The notes below the pieces were generated by a model. It had not been told where the DNA came from. It saw only the letters and a list, made by a program, of their open reading frames with translations, and made no database searches. Made by a program: the position numbers and the translations under genes. Shown here one piece after another: positions 1-8,431 of a stretch of DNA of 64,000 nucleotides; the stretch's first letter is position 1, and each line of letters opens with the position of its first letter. Origin of the DNA: Solirubrobacteraceae bacterium (GTDB lineage Bacteria; Actinomycetota; Thermoleophilia; Solirubrobacterales; Solirubrobacteraceae); assembly GCA_030690545.1 (NCBI GenBank), contig JAUYGN010000010.1, positions 19,812-83,811 on the forward strand, in the 5' to 3' direction.

Positions 1-648
1 ATCGTCGACGTCGACGTCGCGACGCTCGCGCGCACCGGCAGCATCTCGCTCAACGGCGCGCAGCCGGGCGCGCTCGACATCTCGCCCGACGGGCGGCGCG
101 CGGCCGTCGCGCTTGGTCGCCGAATCGCGTTCGTCGACCTCGTCGGCGAGCGGCTGCTGCGCCGCAAGACCGTTGGCGCGATCGGCGGCGTCAGCTTCGC
201 CCCTTCCGGCCGGCTCGTCTGGGTCAGCACGACGAACGGGATCCTCCGCGGCCTCGATCGCATCAGCGCCAGCGAGCGCTCCCGGATCCGCCTCGGGCGC
301 GGCGTCGGGACCGGCCTGGCGATCGCGCCCGACGGCCGCCGCGCCGCGGTCGCCGCCAACCGCGGCGGCTCGTCCGTCGCGATCGCCGACCTGCGCCGCC
401 AGCGCCTGCAGACCCGCGTGCGCACCGGCAAGGGCGTGGGCACGCCGGTCTACTCCGAGGACGGCTCGCGCCTGTACGTCGCGGACGGCGGCGCGAGCAC
501 GATCTCGATCGTCTCGACGCGCTCGAACAAGCGCATCGCCGCGTACTGGCTGGGCGCCGGCCTGCGCCCGCGCGGGCTGGCCCTGCGCGCCCCTCCCGCC
601 GGCGAGGGCTCGGCGGACCAGGATTCGAGCACCGGCCCGCGCCCTTGA
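1..648 (+). CDS. beta-propeller (YVTN/WD40-like) protein, 3' part only
   Basis: The reading frame is open from the first base, so the gene starts before the window; 215 codons are visible before the TGA. The sequence shows successive blade-like units of about 40-45 residues, each with a 'SPDGRRAAV' or 'SEDGSRLYVADG' turn followed by a short hydrophobic strand, which is the hallmark of YVTN/WD40-type propellers. The protein ends with a short polar tail. The next gene begins on the last bases of this one (TTGA overlap), so the two are probably translated together; that neighbour is a cell-wall hydrolase lipoprotein, which hints at an envelope role. No catalytic residues are visible. Family call is good; function is unknown. 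Confidence 0.7.
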   Translation: MVDVDVATLARTGSISLNGAQPGALDISPDGRRAAVALGRRIAFVDLVGERLLRRKTVGAIGGVSFAPSGRLVWVSTTNGILRGLDRISASERSRIRLGRGVGTGLAIAPDGRRAAVAANRGGSSVAIADLRRQRLQTRVRTGKGVGTPVYSEDGSRLYVADGGASTISIVSTRSNKRIAAYWLGAGLRPRGLALRAPPAGEGSADQDSSTGPRP

Positions 649-1475
649 AGCCCGTCAGGCACCGGTCGGCGGCGCCGACCGCCGCGCTCGTGGTCGCGTG
701 CGTCGCGCTGGGCGGGTGCGCGGGCGGCAGCGAAGCGCCGATCGAGCAGGTCCGCGTGCTGCGCCTGACGCCCGCAGCGCTCATCACCAAGCAGGCGCCC
801 GCGCGCGAGGAGCAGGCGCCCGCGCAGGACGAGCAGACGCCTACGCGCGACGAGCAGGCGCCCGCGCGCGACGAGACGATCGTGCGTGCCTCCGTCGTGA
901 GCGCTCCTCGCTCGTCCCTGCCGCCCCCGATGTCGGTGCCGGACGTCGGCTCGATCGCCGCCGGCGCCACGAACGACGGCCGGCTCCTGAACGGGCTGCT
1001 GCTGCCCGGCAGCGGACCGGACTGGGTGACCTACGACCCGGGCCTCGGCACGACGCCGAGCCGTGCCGAGCGGCGCTGGGGCACCGACCGGCTGCTGGCG
1101 TTCCTGCTCTACGTCCTGCGCGACTACCGGCTCGCCAACCCCGGCGCGCCGCCCGTCGTGATCGGCGACCTCAGCCGCCCGCACGGCGGCCCGTTCGGCA
1201 GCGATCACGGCGGCCTCGGCCACGTGTCGCACCAGAACGGCCTCGACGTCGACGTCTTCTACCCGCGCCGGGACCGCGCGCTGTTGCCGCCGACCCGGGT
1301 CGCGCAGGTCGATCGCGTCCTCGCGCAGGATCTCGTCGACCGCTTCGTCGCGGCGGGCGCGCAGTACGCGTTCGTCGGGTTGAACGTCGGCCTCGTCGGA
1401 CCGCCGCAGGTCGTGCGGGCGATCCCCCACCACGACGATCACATCCACGTGCGGATCGCCGGCTGGCGGCGCTGA
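645..1475 (+). CDS. lipoprotein, MepA-like (M74) murein endopeptidase
   Basis: 276 aa. The N-terminus is a lipoprotein signal with lipobox LGGC (Cys about residue 25), so the product should be anchored outside the membrane. Residues about 47-75 are a charged repeat of the unit QAPAR(D/E)E, a likely flexible spacer. The C-terminal half has the metal-binding signature of penicillin-insensitive murein endopeptidases: SDHGGLGHVSHQNGLDVDV (about 185-203) and HHDDHIHVR (about 262-270). Family members cut peptide cross-links in peptidoglycan; the activity here is inferred. The start is TTG at 645, overlapping the stop of the upstream propeller gene. Length is close to Gram-negative MepA, but lipid anchoring plus the repeat spacer is unlike it. 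Confidence 0.75.
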   Translation: MKPVRHRSAAPTAALVVACVALGGCAGGSEAPIEQVRVLRLTPAALITKQAPAREEQAPAQDEQTPTRDEQAPARDETIVRASVVSAPRSSLPPPMSVPDVGSIAAGATNDGRLLNGLLLPGSGPDWVTYDPGLGTTPSRAERRWGTDRLLAFLLYVLRDYRLANPGAPPVVIGDLSRPHGGPFGSDHGGLGHVSHQNGLDVDVFYPRRDRALLPPTRVAQVDRVLAQDLVDRFVAAGAQYAFVGLNVGLVGPPQVVRAIPHHDDHIHVRIAGWRR

Positions 1476-1520
1476 GGCATCGTCCTCGATGCCCTTCGCC
1501 GTGGTCTCTCCGGCCGCCAC

Positions 1521-1550
1521 TTGACATGAGTCCTAGGCTTTGCATAGGTT
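1521..1550 (+). promoter_or_regulatory. pilin promoter with 16-bp recurrent element (copy a)
   Basis: TTGACA at 1521-1526 is followed 18 bases later by TAGGTT (1545-1550). Between and overlapping them lies CCTAGGCTTTGCATAG (1532-1547), whose reverse complement CTATGCAAAGCCTAGG matches the element found before six other genes in this window. It sits about 155 bases before the pilin start. Confidence 0.5.
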
Positions 1551-1562
1551 AGCTGGTCGTCG

Positions 1563-1585
1563 GCGCACCGCGAAGCGGTGTGCGC
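1563..1585 (+). other. hairpin in the pilin leader
   Basis: GCGCACCGC, a GAA loop and GCGGTGTGCGC can fold into a short strong stem with a two-base bulge, 13 bases after the putative -10. It would lie at the 5' end of the pilin mRNA, where it could protect the transcript; no riboswitch consensus was recognised. Confidence 0.3.
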
Positions 1586-1705
1586 GAAACCGCATCGGCG
1601 GAACGCGCATGTCTTCGCTCGCAGACGGATCACCTGCGAGGCGGGACGGCAGGGCCGGACCAGCACAGCTTTCGCGGCAACCAGCGTCAAAGGGGGATGG
1701 GCCAA

Positions 1706-2065
1706 ATGAAGGACCGAATCAAGCGTTTGAAGGTAGGCGGGGGCCAGGACGGCTTCACGCTCATCGAGCTCCTCGTCGTCATCACGATCCTCGGCATCCT
1801 CGCCGCGATCGTCGTGTTCTCGGTCGGCGGCATCAACGATCGCGGCCATGACTCCGCGTGTGAGTCGGACGTATCGACGCTGCGCATCGCGCAGGAAGCG
1901 CATTTCGCGCAGGAGGGCTCGTACGCGAATGAGGACGCTCTGGTGGCTGAGAATTTCCTGGCGAAGGCGTCCGTCTATCACGACACGACCGGTGGTGCCA
2001 CCACTTACAACATCACCCGCGTGGAGACCCCGGTGCCGCCCGGCGGCCCGTGCCCCGTGCCCTAA
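1706..2065 (+). CDS. major type IV pilin-like protein
   Basis: 119 aa. A short basic leader ends in G16, followed by FTLIELLVVITILGILAAIV, the canonical class III prepilin signal: cleavage before Phe17, Glu at +5, and a long hydrophobic helix that packs in the fibre core. The rest is a small globular domain ending in PVPPGGPCPVP with two Cys in the mature part, possibly a disulphide loop. The start at 1706 is preceded by AGGGGG (1691-1696) at a good distance; an ATG at 1697 is an alternative. It is a separate transcription unit from pilB, with its own promoter-like element upstream and a hairpin downstream, as expected for an abundant subunit. The first 33 mature residues closely match the pilin part of the propeller fusion at 14986. 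Confidence 0.88.
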   Translation: MKDRIKRLKVGGGQDGFTLIELLVVITILGILAAIVVFSVGGINDRGHDSACESDVSTLRIAQEAHFAQEGSYANEDALVAENFLAKASVYHDTTGGATTYNITRVETPVPPGGPCPVP

Positions 2066-2119
2066 CCACTGACGGGCCTGGCAGCTCCGCAGGTCGCCAG
2101 CACTGGCGACGAGGTGCAG

Positions 2120-2143
2120 CGGGAGCGGCTCGAGCCGCTCCCG
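2120..2143. terminator. perfect 24-bp palindrome between pilin and pilB
   Basis: GGGAGCGGCTC and its exact complement abut without a loop base, and flanking GAGGT/ACCTC extend the stem. It begins 54 bases after the pilin stop, so it should end most pilin transcripts before pilB. There is no U-tract, which is usual in GC-rich actinobacteria. Confidence 0.6.
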
Positions 2144-2208
2144 CGACCTCGTCGTCCATCACGAGCGATCGTGGTGGACGGCCTGTCGCGGTCCGCACTC
2201 GATCAACA

Positions 2209-2236
2209 CATAGGTAATGCACAGGCGTGCTACGCT
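2209..2236 (+). promoter_or_regulatory. pilB operon upstream element (copy b)
   Basis: CATAGGTAATGCACAG (2209-2224) is the reverse complement of CTGTGCATTACCTATG, matching the window-wide 16-bp consensus at 14 of 16 positions. TACGCT at 2231-2236 is a possible -10. It lies about 60 bases before the pilB start. Confidence 0.5.
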
Positions 2237-2282
2237 CGCGTGGTGCTGAGGCCATCGTGTGTGTGGCTCGGAGGGTGCCGGC

Positions 2283-4094
2283 ATGTCTGAATCTCCGACG
2301 ACGGAGCTGACAGCGCAACCCGAGCCCGATGACGGAGCGGCGGCGCAAGCGCTCCCGACGGTCGCGGGCACGCCCGTGCCGCCGGAGCCTGCGACGTCCG
2401 AGGAGGATCCGCGGCCGGAGCTCTTCGGCGAGCGGCTCGTCCGGCGAGGCCTGATCACGCAGACGCAGCTCGGCGAGGTCCTGCTGCAGCAGGAGGCGTC
2501 CGGCAAGCGGATCGGCAACCTGCTCGTCGAGCTCGGCGCGCTCGACGATCGCGACCTCGCCGTCGAGCTCGGCGACATCTTCGGCCTGCCGCTCGTCGAT
2601 CTCCGGGCGGAGCAGCCCGAGCAGCCCGCGCTCCAGACGATCCCGGAGGGCGTCGCCCGCTCGAGCGTCGTGCTGCCGCTGCGCCTGGCCGGCGAGGCGC
2701 TCGAGATCGCCGTCGCCGACCCGCTCGACGAGCCTGGCATCGACGCCGTCGAGTCAGCTGCCGGCCGCGAGGTGCGTCTGCTCGTCGCGCCGGCGTCGGA
2801 GATCCTGCGCGCGATCCAGACGTCCTACCGCTCGCTGACCGACGTCGACCGCCTCGTCGATGCGTTCGAGGCGGTCGACGCGCTACGCAGCTCGGCTGCG
2901 GCCATCACCGCGGACGAGGGTGACGACGCACCGATCGTGCGGCTCGTGACCCAGGTCATCACGCAGGGCCTGCGCGACCGTGCCTCCGACGTGCACATCG
3001 AGCCGCAGAACGACCGCGTCCGGGTTCGCTTCAGGATCGACGGCGCGCTGCACGACGTGCTCGCGCTGCCGGCCTCGATGGCGTCCGCGCTCGTCAGCCG
3101 CCTGAAGATCATGGCGGCGATGAACATCGCCGACCGGCGCCGCTCGCAGGATGGCCAGATCGCGATGACCGTCGACGACCGCGAGATCGACGTCCGCGTC
3201 AACACCTGCCCCACGGTGTGGGGCGAGAAGGCGGTCCTGCGGCTGCTCGATCGCACACGCGTCCTCTACCGGCTCGACGACCTCGGCATGCGCCCCGAGA
3301 CGCACGCCGCGTTCACGCAGCTCGTCCGCGCGCCGTTCGGGATGGTCGTCTGCGCCGGGCCGACCGGTAGCGGCAAGACGACGACGCTGTACGCGACGCT
3401 CGCCGAGGTCAACCAGACCGAGCGCAACGTCACGACGATCGAGGATCCCGTCGAGTACGTCTTCCCGTCGCTGACGCAGATCCCGATCAACGAGCAGGCC
3501 GGGTTGACGTTCGCCACCGGCCTGCGCGCGATCCTGCGCCAGGATCCCGACGTGATCCTCGTCGGTGAGATCCGCGACGCCGACACCGCGCGAATCGCGA
3601 TCGAGTCGGCGCTCACCGGCCACCTCGTGCTCTCGTCGCTGCACGCGACCGATGCCTGCGCCGCCCTGCAACGCCTCGTCGACATGGGCATCGAGCCGTT
3701 CCTCGTGACCTCGACGGTGACCGGGATGGCGAGCCAGCGACTCATCCGCCGCGTCTGCGACGAGTGCCGGGTCGAGATCGAGCCGAAGGTCGACGAGGTG
3801 GCGTTCTACCGCGAGCACGCAGCCCCCGGCGCCCCGCCGCTGGGACGCGTGTGGGAGGGCGAGGGCTGCAACTTCTGCTCGCAGACGGGCTATCGCGATC
3901 GCGTCGGCGTCTTCGAGCTCGTCCGCATGACAGAGTCGATCAAGCGGCTCATCGTCGAAGGCGCGTCGGTCGAGGAGCTGCGCGCCGCCGCGCAGCGCGA
4001 CGGCACCCGCTCGCTGTTGCAGGAGGCACTCGGGCTCGTCCAGGCCGGTGTGACGACGAACGCAGAGGTCGTGCGCAGTGTCTACGGCGGTTGA
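2283..4094 (+). CDS. pilB: type IV pilus assembly ATPase PilB/GspE family
   Basis: 603 aa, the usual length. After a polar stretch of about 45 residues comes an MshEN (T2SSE-N) domain with two copies of an L(F/I)GxxLVxxGxL unit (about 45-120), a fold that binds cyclic di-GMP in some homologues. The C-terminal ATPase has Walker A GPTGSGKTTT (about 359-368), Walker B ILVGEIRD (about 425) and the PilB tetracysteine zinc motif CDEC...CNFC (about 491-533). It powers pilus extension at the inner face of the membrane. The ATG at 2283 is chosen over an upstream GTG because GGAGGG lies 7 bases before it. pilC overlaps its end by 17 bases. Control by cyclic di-GMP is only an inference from the fold. 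Confidence 0.92.
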   Translation: MSESPTTELTAQPEPDDGAAAQALPTVAGTPVPPEPATSEEDPRPELFGERLVRRGLITQTQLGEVLLQQEASGKRIGNLLVELGALDDRDLAVELGDIFGLPLVDLRAEQPEQPALQTIPEGVARSSVVLPLRLAGEALEIAVADPLDEPGIDAVESAAGREVRLLVAPASEILRAIQTSYRSLTDVDRLVDAFEAVDALRSSAAAITADEGDDAPIVRLVTQVITQGLRDRASDVHIEPQNDRVRVRFRIDGALHDVLALPASMASALVSRLKIMAAMNIADRRRSQDGQIAMTVDDREIDVRVNTCPTVWGEKAVLRLLDRTRVLYRLDDLGMRPETHAAFTQLVRAPFGMVVCAGPTGSGKTTTLYATLAEVNQTERNVTTIEDPVEYVFPSLTQIPINEQAGLTFATGLRAILRQDPDVILVGEIRDADTARIAIESALTGHLVLSSLHATDACAALQRLVDMGIEPFLVTSTVTGMASQRLIRRVCDECRVEIEPKVDEVAFYREHAAPGAPPLGRVWEGEGCNFCSQTGYRDRVGVFELVRMTESIKRLIVEGASVEELRAAAQRDGTRSLLQEALGLVQAGVTTNAEVVRSVYGG

Positions 4095-5190
4095 GCCGAC
4101 GCTGGCCGAGCGCGGCCGCGGCATCCTGCAGATCGAGCTGACGCCGAAGAAGGTCAAGCCGGTCCACCTCATGAACTTCTGCCGGTACCTGTCGGTGTTC
4201 CTGACGGCCGGCATCCCGATCCTCGACGCCCTGGCGATCATCGAGGTCGACACGCCCGACAAGAAGCTCAAGCAGGTGATCCGAGAGATCTCCGCTGCCC
4301 TGCGCCAGGGCGACAACCTCGCCACCGCGGTCGCGGTGCACGGTGGGTCGCTGCCGAACTTCTTCGTCAGCATGGTGACCGCCGCCGAGGAGACGGGGCA
4401 GATCGCAGCCGTCCTCGGCCAGATCGCCGTCTACATCGAGCGCGACATCGAAGCACGCCGGAAGTTCAAGAGCGCGCTGACCTATCCATCGGTCGTCGTC
4501 GGGATGTCGCTGGTCGCGGTGGTCGTCCTCGTGACCTTCGTACTGCCGCGCTTCGTGACGTTCTTCAAGGACTTCGGCGCAGAGCTGCCGCTCCCGACCA
4601 GGATTCTCGTCGCCGTCAGCGAGTTCGTCGCCGGCTTCGGGCTGTTCGTGCTGGTGGGCCTCGTGCTGGTCGGGCTCACGCTCGTGTTCGGGACGGTGCG
4701 GGGAAAGGGCCGCCTGCTGCGCGACCGCGCGATCCTTCGCATGCCGCTGTCGGGGAAGGTGATCCGCTTCGCCGTCGTCGAGCGCTTCTGCCGCGTGCTG
4801 AGCTCGATGGTCCAGGCCGGCGTGCCGCTGCCCGTGGCGCTCGACCTCGCCGCGACCGGTGCGAGCAACCGGGCGTTCGCCGAGAAGCTGCGCCTGGCGC
4901 GCCGCGAGATGATCGAGGGCCAAGGGCTCTCCGGGCCGCTTGCCGCAACCGGCATGTTCCCCGTGGCCGCCGTGCAGATGATGCGCGTCGGGGAGGAGAC
5001 CGGCACGCTCGAGGAGCGCCTGTCGGAGATCTCGAGCTTCTACGGCAAGGAGGTCGAGCACCGGCTCAAGCGGCTCACCGACCTGCTCGAGCCTGCGGCC
5101 GTCGTCTTCGTCGGCCTGCTCGTCGGCTTCGTCGCGGTGGCGATCGTGTCGGCGATCTACGGCGTCTTCCAGGGGACGAACCTGAAGTGA
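4078..5190 (+). CDS. pilC: type IV pilus inner-membrane platform protein PilC/GspF family
   Basis: 370 aa. It has two copies of the GspF helical domain (about 25-150 and 225-350), each followed by membrane segments; the hydrophobic stretches at about 140-165, 185-210 and 340-365 match the family. Motifs such as LTAGIPILDAL and the later MVQAGVPLPVAL are the paired conserved cores. It forms the platform on which PilB acts. The GTG start lies inside the end of pilB and its stop overlaps the next start (GTGA), so translation is coupled. The N-terminus is shorter than in Gram-negative PilC. Confidence 0.9.
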   Translation: MSTAVEPTLAERGRGILQIELTPKKVKPVHLMNFCRYLSVFLTAGIPILDALAIIEVDTPDKKLKQVIREISAALRQGDNLATAVAVHGGSLPNFFVSMVTAAEETGQIAAVLGQIAVYIERDIEARRKFKSALTYPSVVVGMSLVAVVVLVTFVLPRFVTFFKDFGAELPLPTRILVAVSEFVAGFGLFVLVGLVLVGLTLVFGTVRGKGRLLRDRAILRMPLSGKVIRFAVVERFCRVLSSMVQAGVPLPVALDLAATGASNRAFAEKLRLARREMIEGQGLSGPLAATGMFPVAAVQMMRVGEETGTLEERLSEISSFYGKEVEHRLKRLTDLLEPAAVVFVGLLVGFVAVAIVSAIYGVFQGTNLK

Positions 5191-6752
5191 GCCCTGCCCC
5201 GTTCACTTCGCAGGACCTGCACGTGGTCGGGCACGCCGCGGGGCCGTCGCAGCGCGCCGACGAGTCGGGCGAGACGCTGATCGAGCTCATCATCGCGGTG
5301 TCGATCATGTCGATCACGATCGTCGCGATCGTCGCCGCACTCGCTGCGGCGGTTGCGAACGCGACGCGACAGCGGGCCGACGCGCAGGGCCAGGCGGTCC
5401 TCACGACGCTCGGCGAATGGACGCGAGATGCCGACTTCATCCCCTGCGCGACCCCGGGCGAGTACAACGCGCTTCCTGGCAGGCCGCCGGCGCCCGAGGG
5501 CTTCGGCGTGCGGGTGACGCGCGTTGCGTCGTGGGACGGGGCCGGCTATCTGGCGGGTGCTGTGCTGAGCGCCGACGCCGGTGCCGGCGCGGGCACGATC
5601 GAGGTCGACGACGTCGCCGGGCTGCCGGCCGCGCCGTTCGACGTCCGCGTCGGTCCCGTGGAGGGCCCGCAGGAGCCGGAGTCGCTGCGGGTGACGGTCG
5701 TCGACGCCGCAGCGGGGACGCTGACGGTCGACGCCGACCCGGAGACGGGCGACCCCGAACCGACCGCGGTCGACCACGCCGAGGGCGACGCCGTCTCGGT
5801 CTGCTCCTCGCCGGATCCGGACGGCGACGGCGTCGTCGCGGGGACCACGTACCAGGCACAGCTTCTCACGCTCGGCGTCACCGGGCCGGGCATTCCGCTC
5901 GGCGACGGCACGCAGCCCTACGAGGCGACGGCGACCGTCGCCAAGCGCGGCCCGCTCATCATCCCGACGCTCACGGCGACCGCGCACGCGCCGCTTGCGA
6001 GCGACGCGGACGCGTGCGCAGATCCCGGGCCCGCGCCGGATCCCCCGCCGCCCGACCCGCCGGCCGGCAGGCCGCTCTGGATCTGCAGCACCGCGTCCCT
6101 CGCCACGCCGGTCACGGGCGCGTCCCCGGGCGGCGCGGTGACGTTCGCGCTCTACGGCCCCGGCGCCTACGACGAGCAGACGGGCGCCTGCGCGGGCGAT
6201 GCGGTCAGCCTGACCGGTCCGCCGCCGACCGTCGACATCGTCGATCCCGGCAGGATCGACTCCGGCACGTTCACGTTCACGCCGGAGACGCCGGGGACCT
6301 ATCGCTGGAGCGTGTCGTACCGCGGCGATGAGGCCCACGAGGGGGCGACGGTCGCCTGCGGCGCCGCCGGGCAGAGCTTCGACGTCGCGCAGGCCGAGCC
6401 GACGCTGACGGCGGTCGCGCCCGTCGCGGGCGAGGATCCGCCGCCCGCGACGATCGCGGTGGGGGGCGTCGCCGTCGCGAACCTCGCGGACAGCGTGAGT
6501 CCGAATCCCGACGCACCGCAGCCGATCGAGTTCGCGCTCTACGGAGCAGAGGACGACGACTGCTCGGCGACGGATCCAGAGCCGGCGCCGACGATCGTGC
6601 CGAGCACCGAGCCCGCGGCGATCGACGACGACTATCAGGCCGAGCTGTTCGCGACGCCCGGATCGTTTCATTGGCAGGCGACCTACCTCGCGAACGCGAA
6701 CAACGCGGAGGCGAAGACCGCGTGCGTCCCGGTCACGGTGACCGAGCCATGA
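5187..6752 (+). CDS. minor pilin-like protein with Ig-like extracellular domains
   Basis: 521 aa. The prepilin signal is at residues 28-48: G then ETLIELIIAVSIMSITIVAI. The +5 Glu and the hydrophobic helix are normal, but the usual +1 Phe is Glu, so processing may be atypical. The mature part is long. Residues about 125-205 contain one copy of the 'L..A..L.V..G...' surface module that is repeated in the next gene. About 280-520 look like two or three beta-sandwich (Ig-like) domains with paired Cys. Its place between pilC and another prepilin and its GTGA/ATGA overlaps argue that it is a pilus component, perhaps at the tip. There is no family-level name. Confidence 0.75.
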   Translation: MSPAPFTSQDLHVVGHAAGPSQRADESGETLIELIIAVSIMSITIVAIVAALAAAVANATRQRADAQGQAVLTTLGEWTRDADFIPCATPGEYNALPGRPPAPEGFGVRVTRVASWDGAGYLAGAVLSADAGAGAGTIEVDDVAGLPAAPFDVRVGPVEGPQEPESLRVTVVDAAAGTLTVDADPETGDPEPTAVDHAEGDAVSVCSSPDPDGDGVVAGTTYQAQLLTLGVTGPGIPLGDGTQPYEATATVAKRGPLIIPTLTATAHAPLASDADACADPGPAPDPPPPDPPAGRPLWICSTASLATPVTGASPGGAVTFALYGPGAYDEQTGACAGDAVSLTGPPPTVDIVDPGRIDSGTFTFTPETPGTYRWSVSYRGDEAHEGATVACGAAGQSFDVAQAEPTLTAVAPVAGEDPPPATIAVGGVAVANLADSVSPNPDAPQPIEFALYGAEDDDCSATDPEPAPTIVPSTEPAAIDDDYQAELFATPGSFHWQATYLANANNAEAKTACVPVTVTEP

Positions 6753-8431
6753 GTCGCACGCGCGAGGCCGGCTTCACCCTCCCCGAGCTGCTGATCGCGG
6801 TCACGCTTCTGGCAATCGTCATCGGCGTGCTCAGCCAGGCCGTCATCGTCGGCCTGAAGACGACGGCGGCGACCGCGACGACGCTGATCGGGGTCGCCGA
6901 TTCGCGCGTGCTGAGCTCGCATCTCCAGACGGACGTCAAGCAGGCCGACACGCTCGGCACGACCGGTGGCCCGCCGTGCAGCTCGACGGCGCCCGAGCTC
7001 GCCTCGGCGACCCGCGTGCTGTGGACGCTCGGCGACGTGTCGCAGGACGGAACGCGGGTCGTCGCGGCGTACTTCGTCGTGCGCGTCCCCGCGGACCCCG
7101 GCGAGGGCACGTCCGCGCGCAGCGAGCTGCGCCGGCTCGCGTGCTCGCTCGACGGCGACGGTGCCGCGACGCCGACGGAGTCGCCCGGCATCGTCGTGGC
7201 CAGCTGGCCCGGCCTCGCCGACGACCCGGTGATCGCGTGCGACGATCGTCCGCGCCCGCCCGGCGGCCGCACGGTGCTCGCCGAAGCGATCGCCGCGGAC
7301 GCGACGATCGTCGAGGTCGCCGGATCGATCCGGCTGCCGGAGTCCGGCCCCTACACGCTGTTCGTCGGCGATGAGCCGATGGAGGTCACCGCCGGCTTCG
7401 GCACCGACGAGCTGACGGTGACCCGGACGACCCCCGAGGTCGGCCACGCGGGCGGCACGCCCGTGACCTGGGGTCCGCTGCTCGCGGCGGCGAGCGACGA
7501 ATCCGAGACGACGCTGACGATCGCGAACCCCGGTGGGCTGCCCGCCGCGGACGAGCCCTACACGATCTTCGTCGGCGGCGAGCAGATGGAGGTCGCCGCG
7601 GGCTCCGGCGGCGGCACCCTGGACGTCGAGCGCTCGTCGGCGCCCGCGGCGCACCCGGCGGGCACGCCGATCTCGCTCGGTCCGGTCGTCCTCGGGGCAC
7701 TCGGCGAGACGGACACGACGCTGACGGTGTCCGACGCGTCGAGCCTGCCCGCGCCCGAGCCGACGTACCGGATCGACGTCGGCGGCGAGGCGATGACGGT
7801 GACCGCCGTCGATGCTGCGACGAACGAGGTCACCGTCGAGGAGCGCCCGGCCGGCGTCGCGCATCCGCTCGGCGCTCCGCTGACCCATACGCAATGCGGG
7901 GCGAGCGCGGATCGCTTCGCCTCGCCCGCGGTGGCGCTGCTGTTGGAGCAGATCGACGAGACGGAGACCGTCCTGGCGGTCGATGACGTCAGCGGACTGC
8001 CGGCGAGCCCGCCGCCGTACCGGATCTTCGTCGAGGACGAGCCGATGACGGTCGATTCCGTGGAGGACAACGAGCTGACGGTGACGCGCGGGACACCGCC
8101 CGCCGAGCACCCGGCCGGCGCCGCGGTCGTCTGGCGGCCGCGGATGCTGCGAACGCCGCTCGCCGCGGCGGGGACTCTGGTCTCGCTTGCGGATGCGACG
8201 GGCCTGCCGTCGTCCGGCCCGAGCTACCGGGTGTCGATCGGTGACGAGTCCCTGCGGGTGACGGGCGGGTTCGGCACGCTGGATCTCCAGGTCAGCCGGT
8301 CGTCCGGCGCGGCCCACCTCGCTGGCACGCCCGTCGAGTGGGTGCCCGGCTCGATCGCCGTGCGGGTTCCGGCGTCCGGCGCGGTGGGCTCCAAGCCGTA
8401 CGGCCTGCTCGTGACACGGAGGTCGACGTGA
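6749..8431 (+). CDS. minor pilin-like protein with five tandem surface modules
   Basis: 560 aa. Residues 8-30 are a canonical prepilin signal (G8, then FTLPELLIAVTLLAIVIGVL). After a domain of about 160 residues come five tandem copies of a module of 65-70 residues (about 175-530) with the pattern L.V.....LP...YxIxVGxExMxVt......LtVxR.....H..Gtpv. Similar modules are familiar from phage and secreted surface proteins. The ATG at 6749 overlaps the upstream stop (ATGA) and replaces an upstream GTG that would bury the prepilin signal. Likely role: a long adhesin-like subunit carried on the pilus; binding target unknown. Confidence 0.75.
   Translation: MSRTREAGFTLPELLIAVTLLAIVIGVLSQAVIVGLKTTAATATTLIGVADSRVLSSHLQTDVKQADTLGTTGGPPCSSTAPELASATRVLWTLGDVSQDGTRVVAAYFVVRVPADPGEGTSARSELRRLACSLDGDGAATPTESPGIVVASWPGLADDPVIACDDRPRPPGGRTVLAEAIAADATIVEVAGSIRLPESGPYTLFVGDEPMEVTAGFGTDELTVTRTTPEVGHAGGTPVTWGPLLAAASDESETTLTIANPGGLPAADEPYTIFVGGEQMEVAAGSGGGTLDVERSSAPAAHPAGTPISLGPVVLGALGETDTTLTVSDASSLPAPEPTYRIDVGGEAMTVTAVDAATNEVTVEERPAGVAHPLGAPLTHTQCGASADRFASPAVALLLEQIDETETVLAVDDVSGLPASPPPYRIFVEDEPMTVDSVEDNELTVTRGTPPAEHPAGAAVVWRPRMLRTPLAAAGTLVSLADATGLPSSGPSYRVSIGDESLRVTGGFGTLDLQVSRSSGAAHLAGTPVEWVPGSIAVRVPASGAVGSKPYGLLVTRRST
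7271..8346 (+). repeat. five tandem coding repeats of about 200 bp
   Basis: These are DNA copies of the surface module inside the minor pilin gene. They are clearly diverged at base level, but each keeps the codons for (I/V)xVG(D/G)ExM and the later (H)xxGxP block. A single related copy lies in the preceding gene near 5560-5800. Confidence 0.65.

Noticed and set aside
113..1552. 479-codon plus-strand frame across the first two genes
   Set aside because: It is Arg/Ala/Ser/Pro-rich and overlaps two frames with clear domain content.
1550..1700. Cyclic di-GMP or other riboswitch in the pilin leader
   Set aside because: A short hairpin is present, but none of the conserved riboswitch motifs could be recognised.
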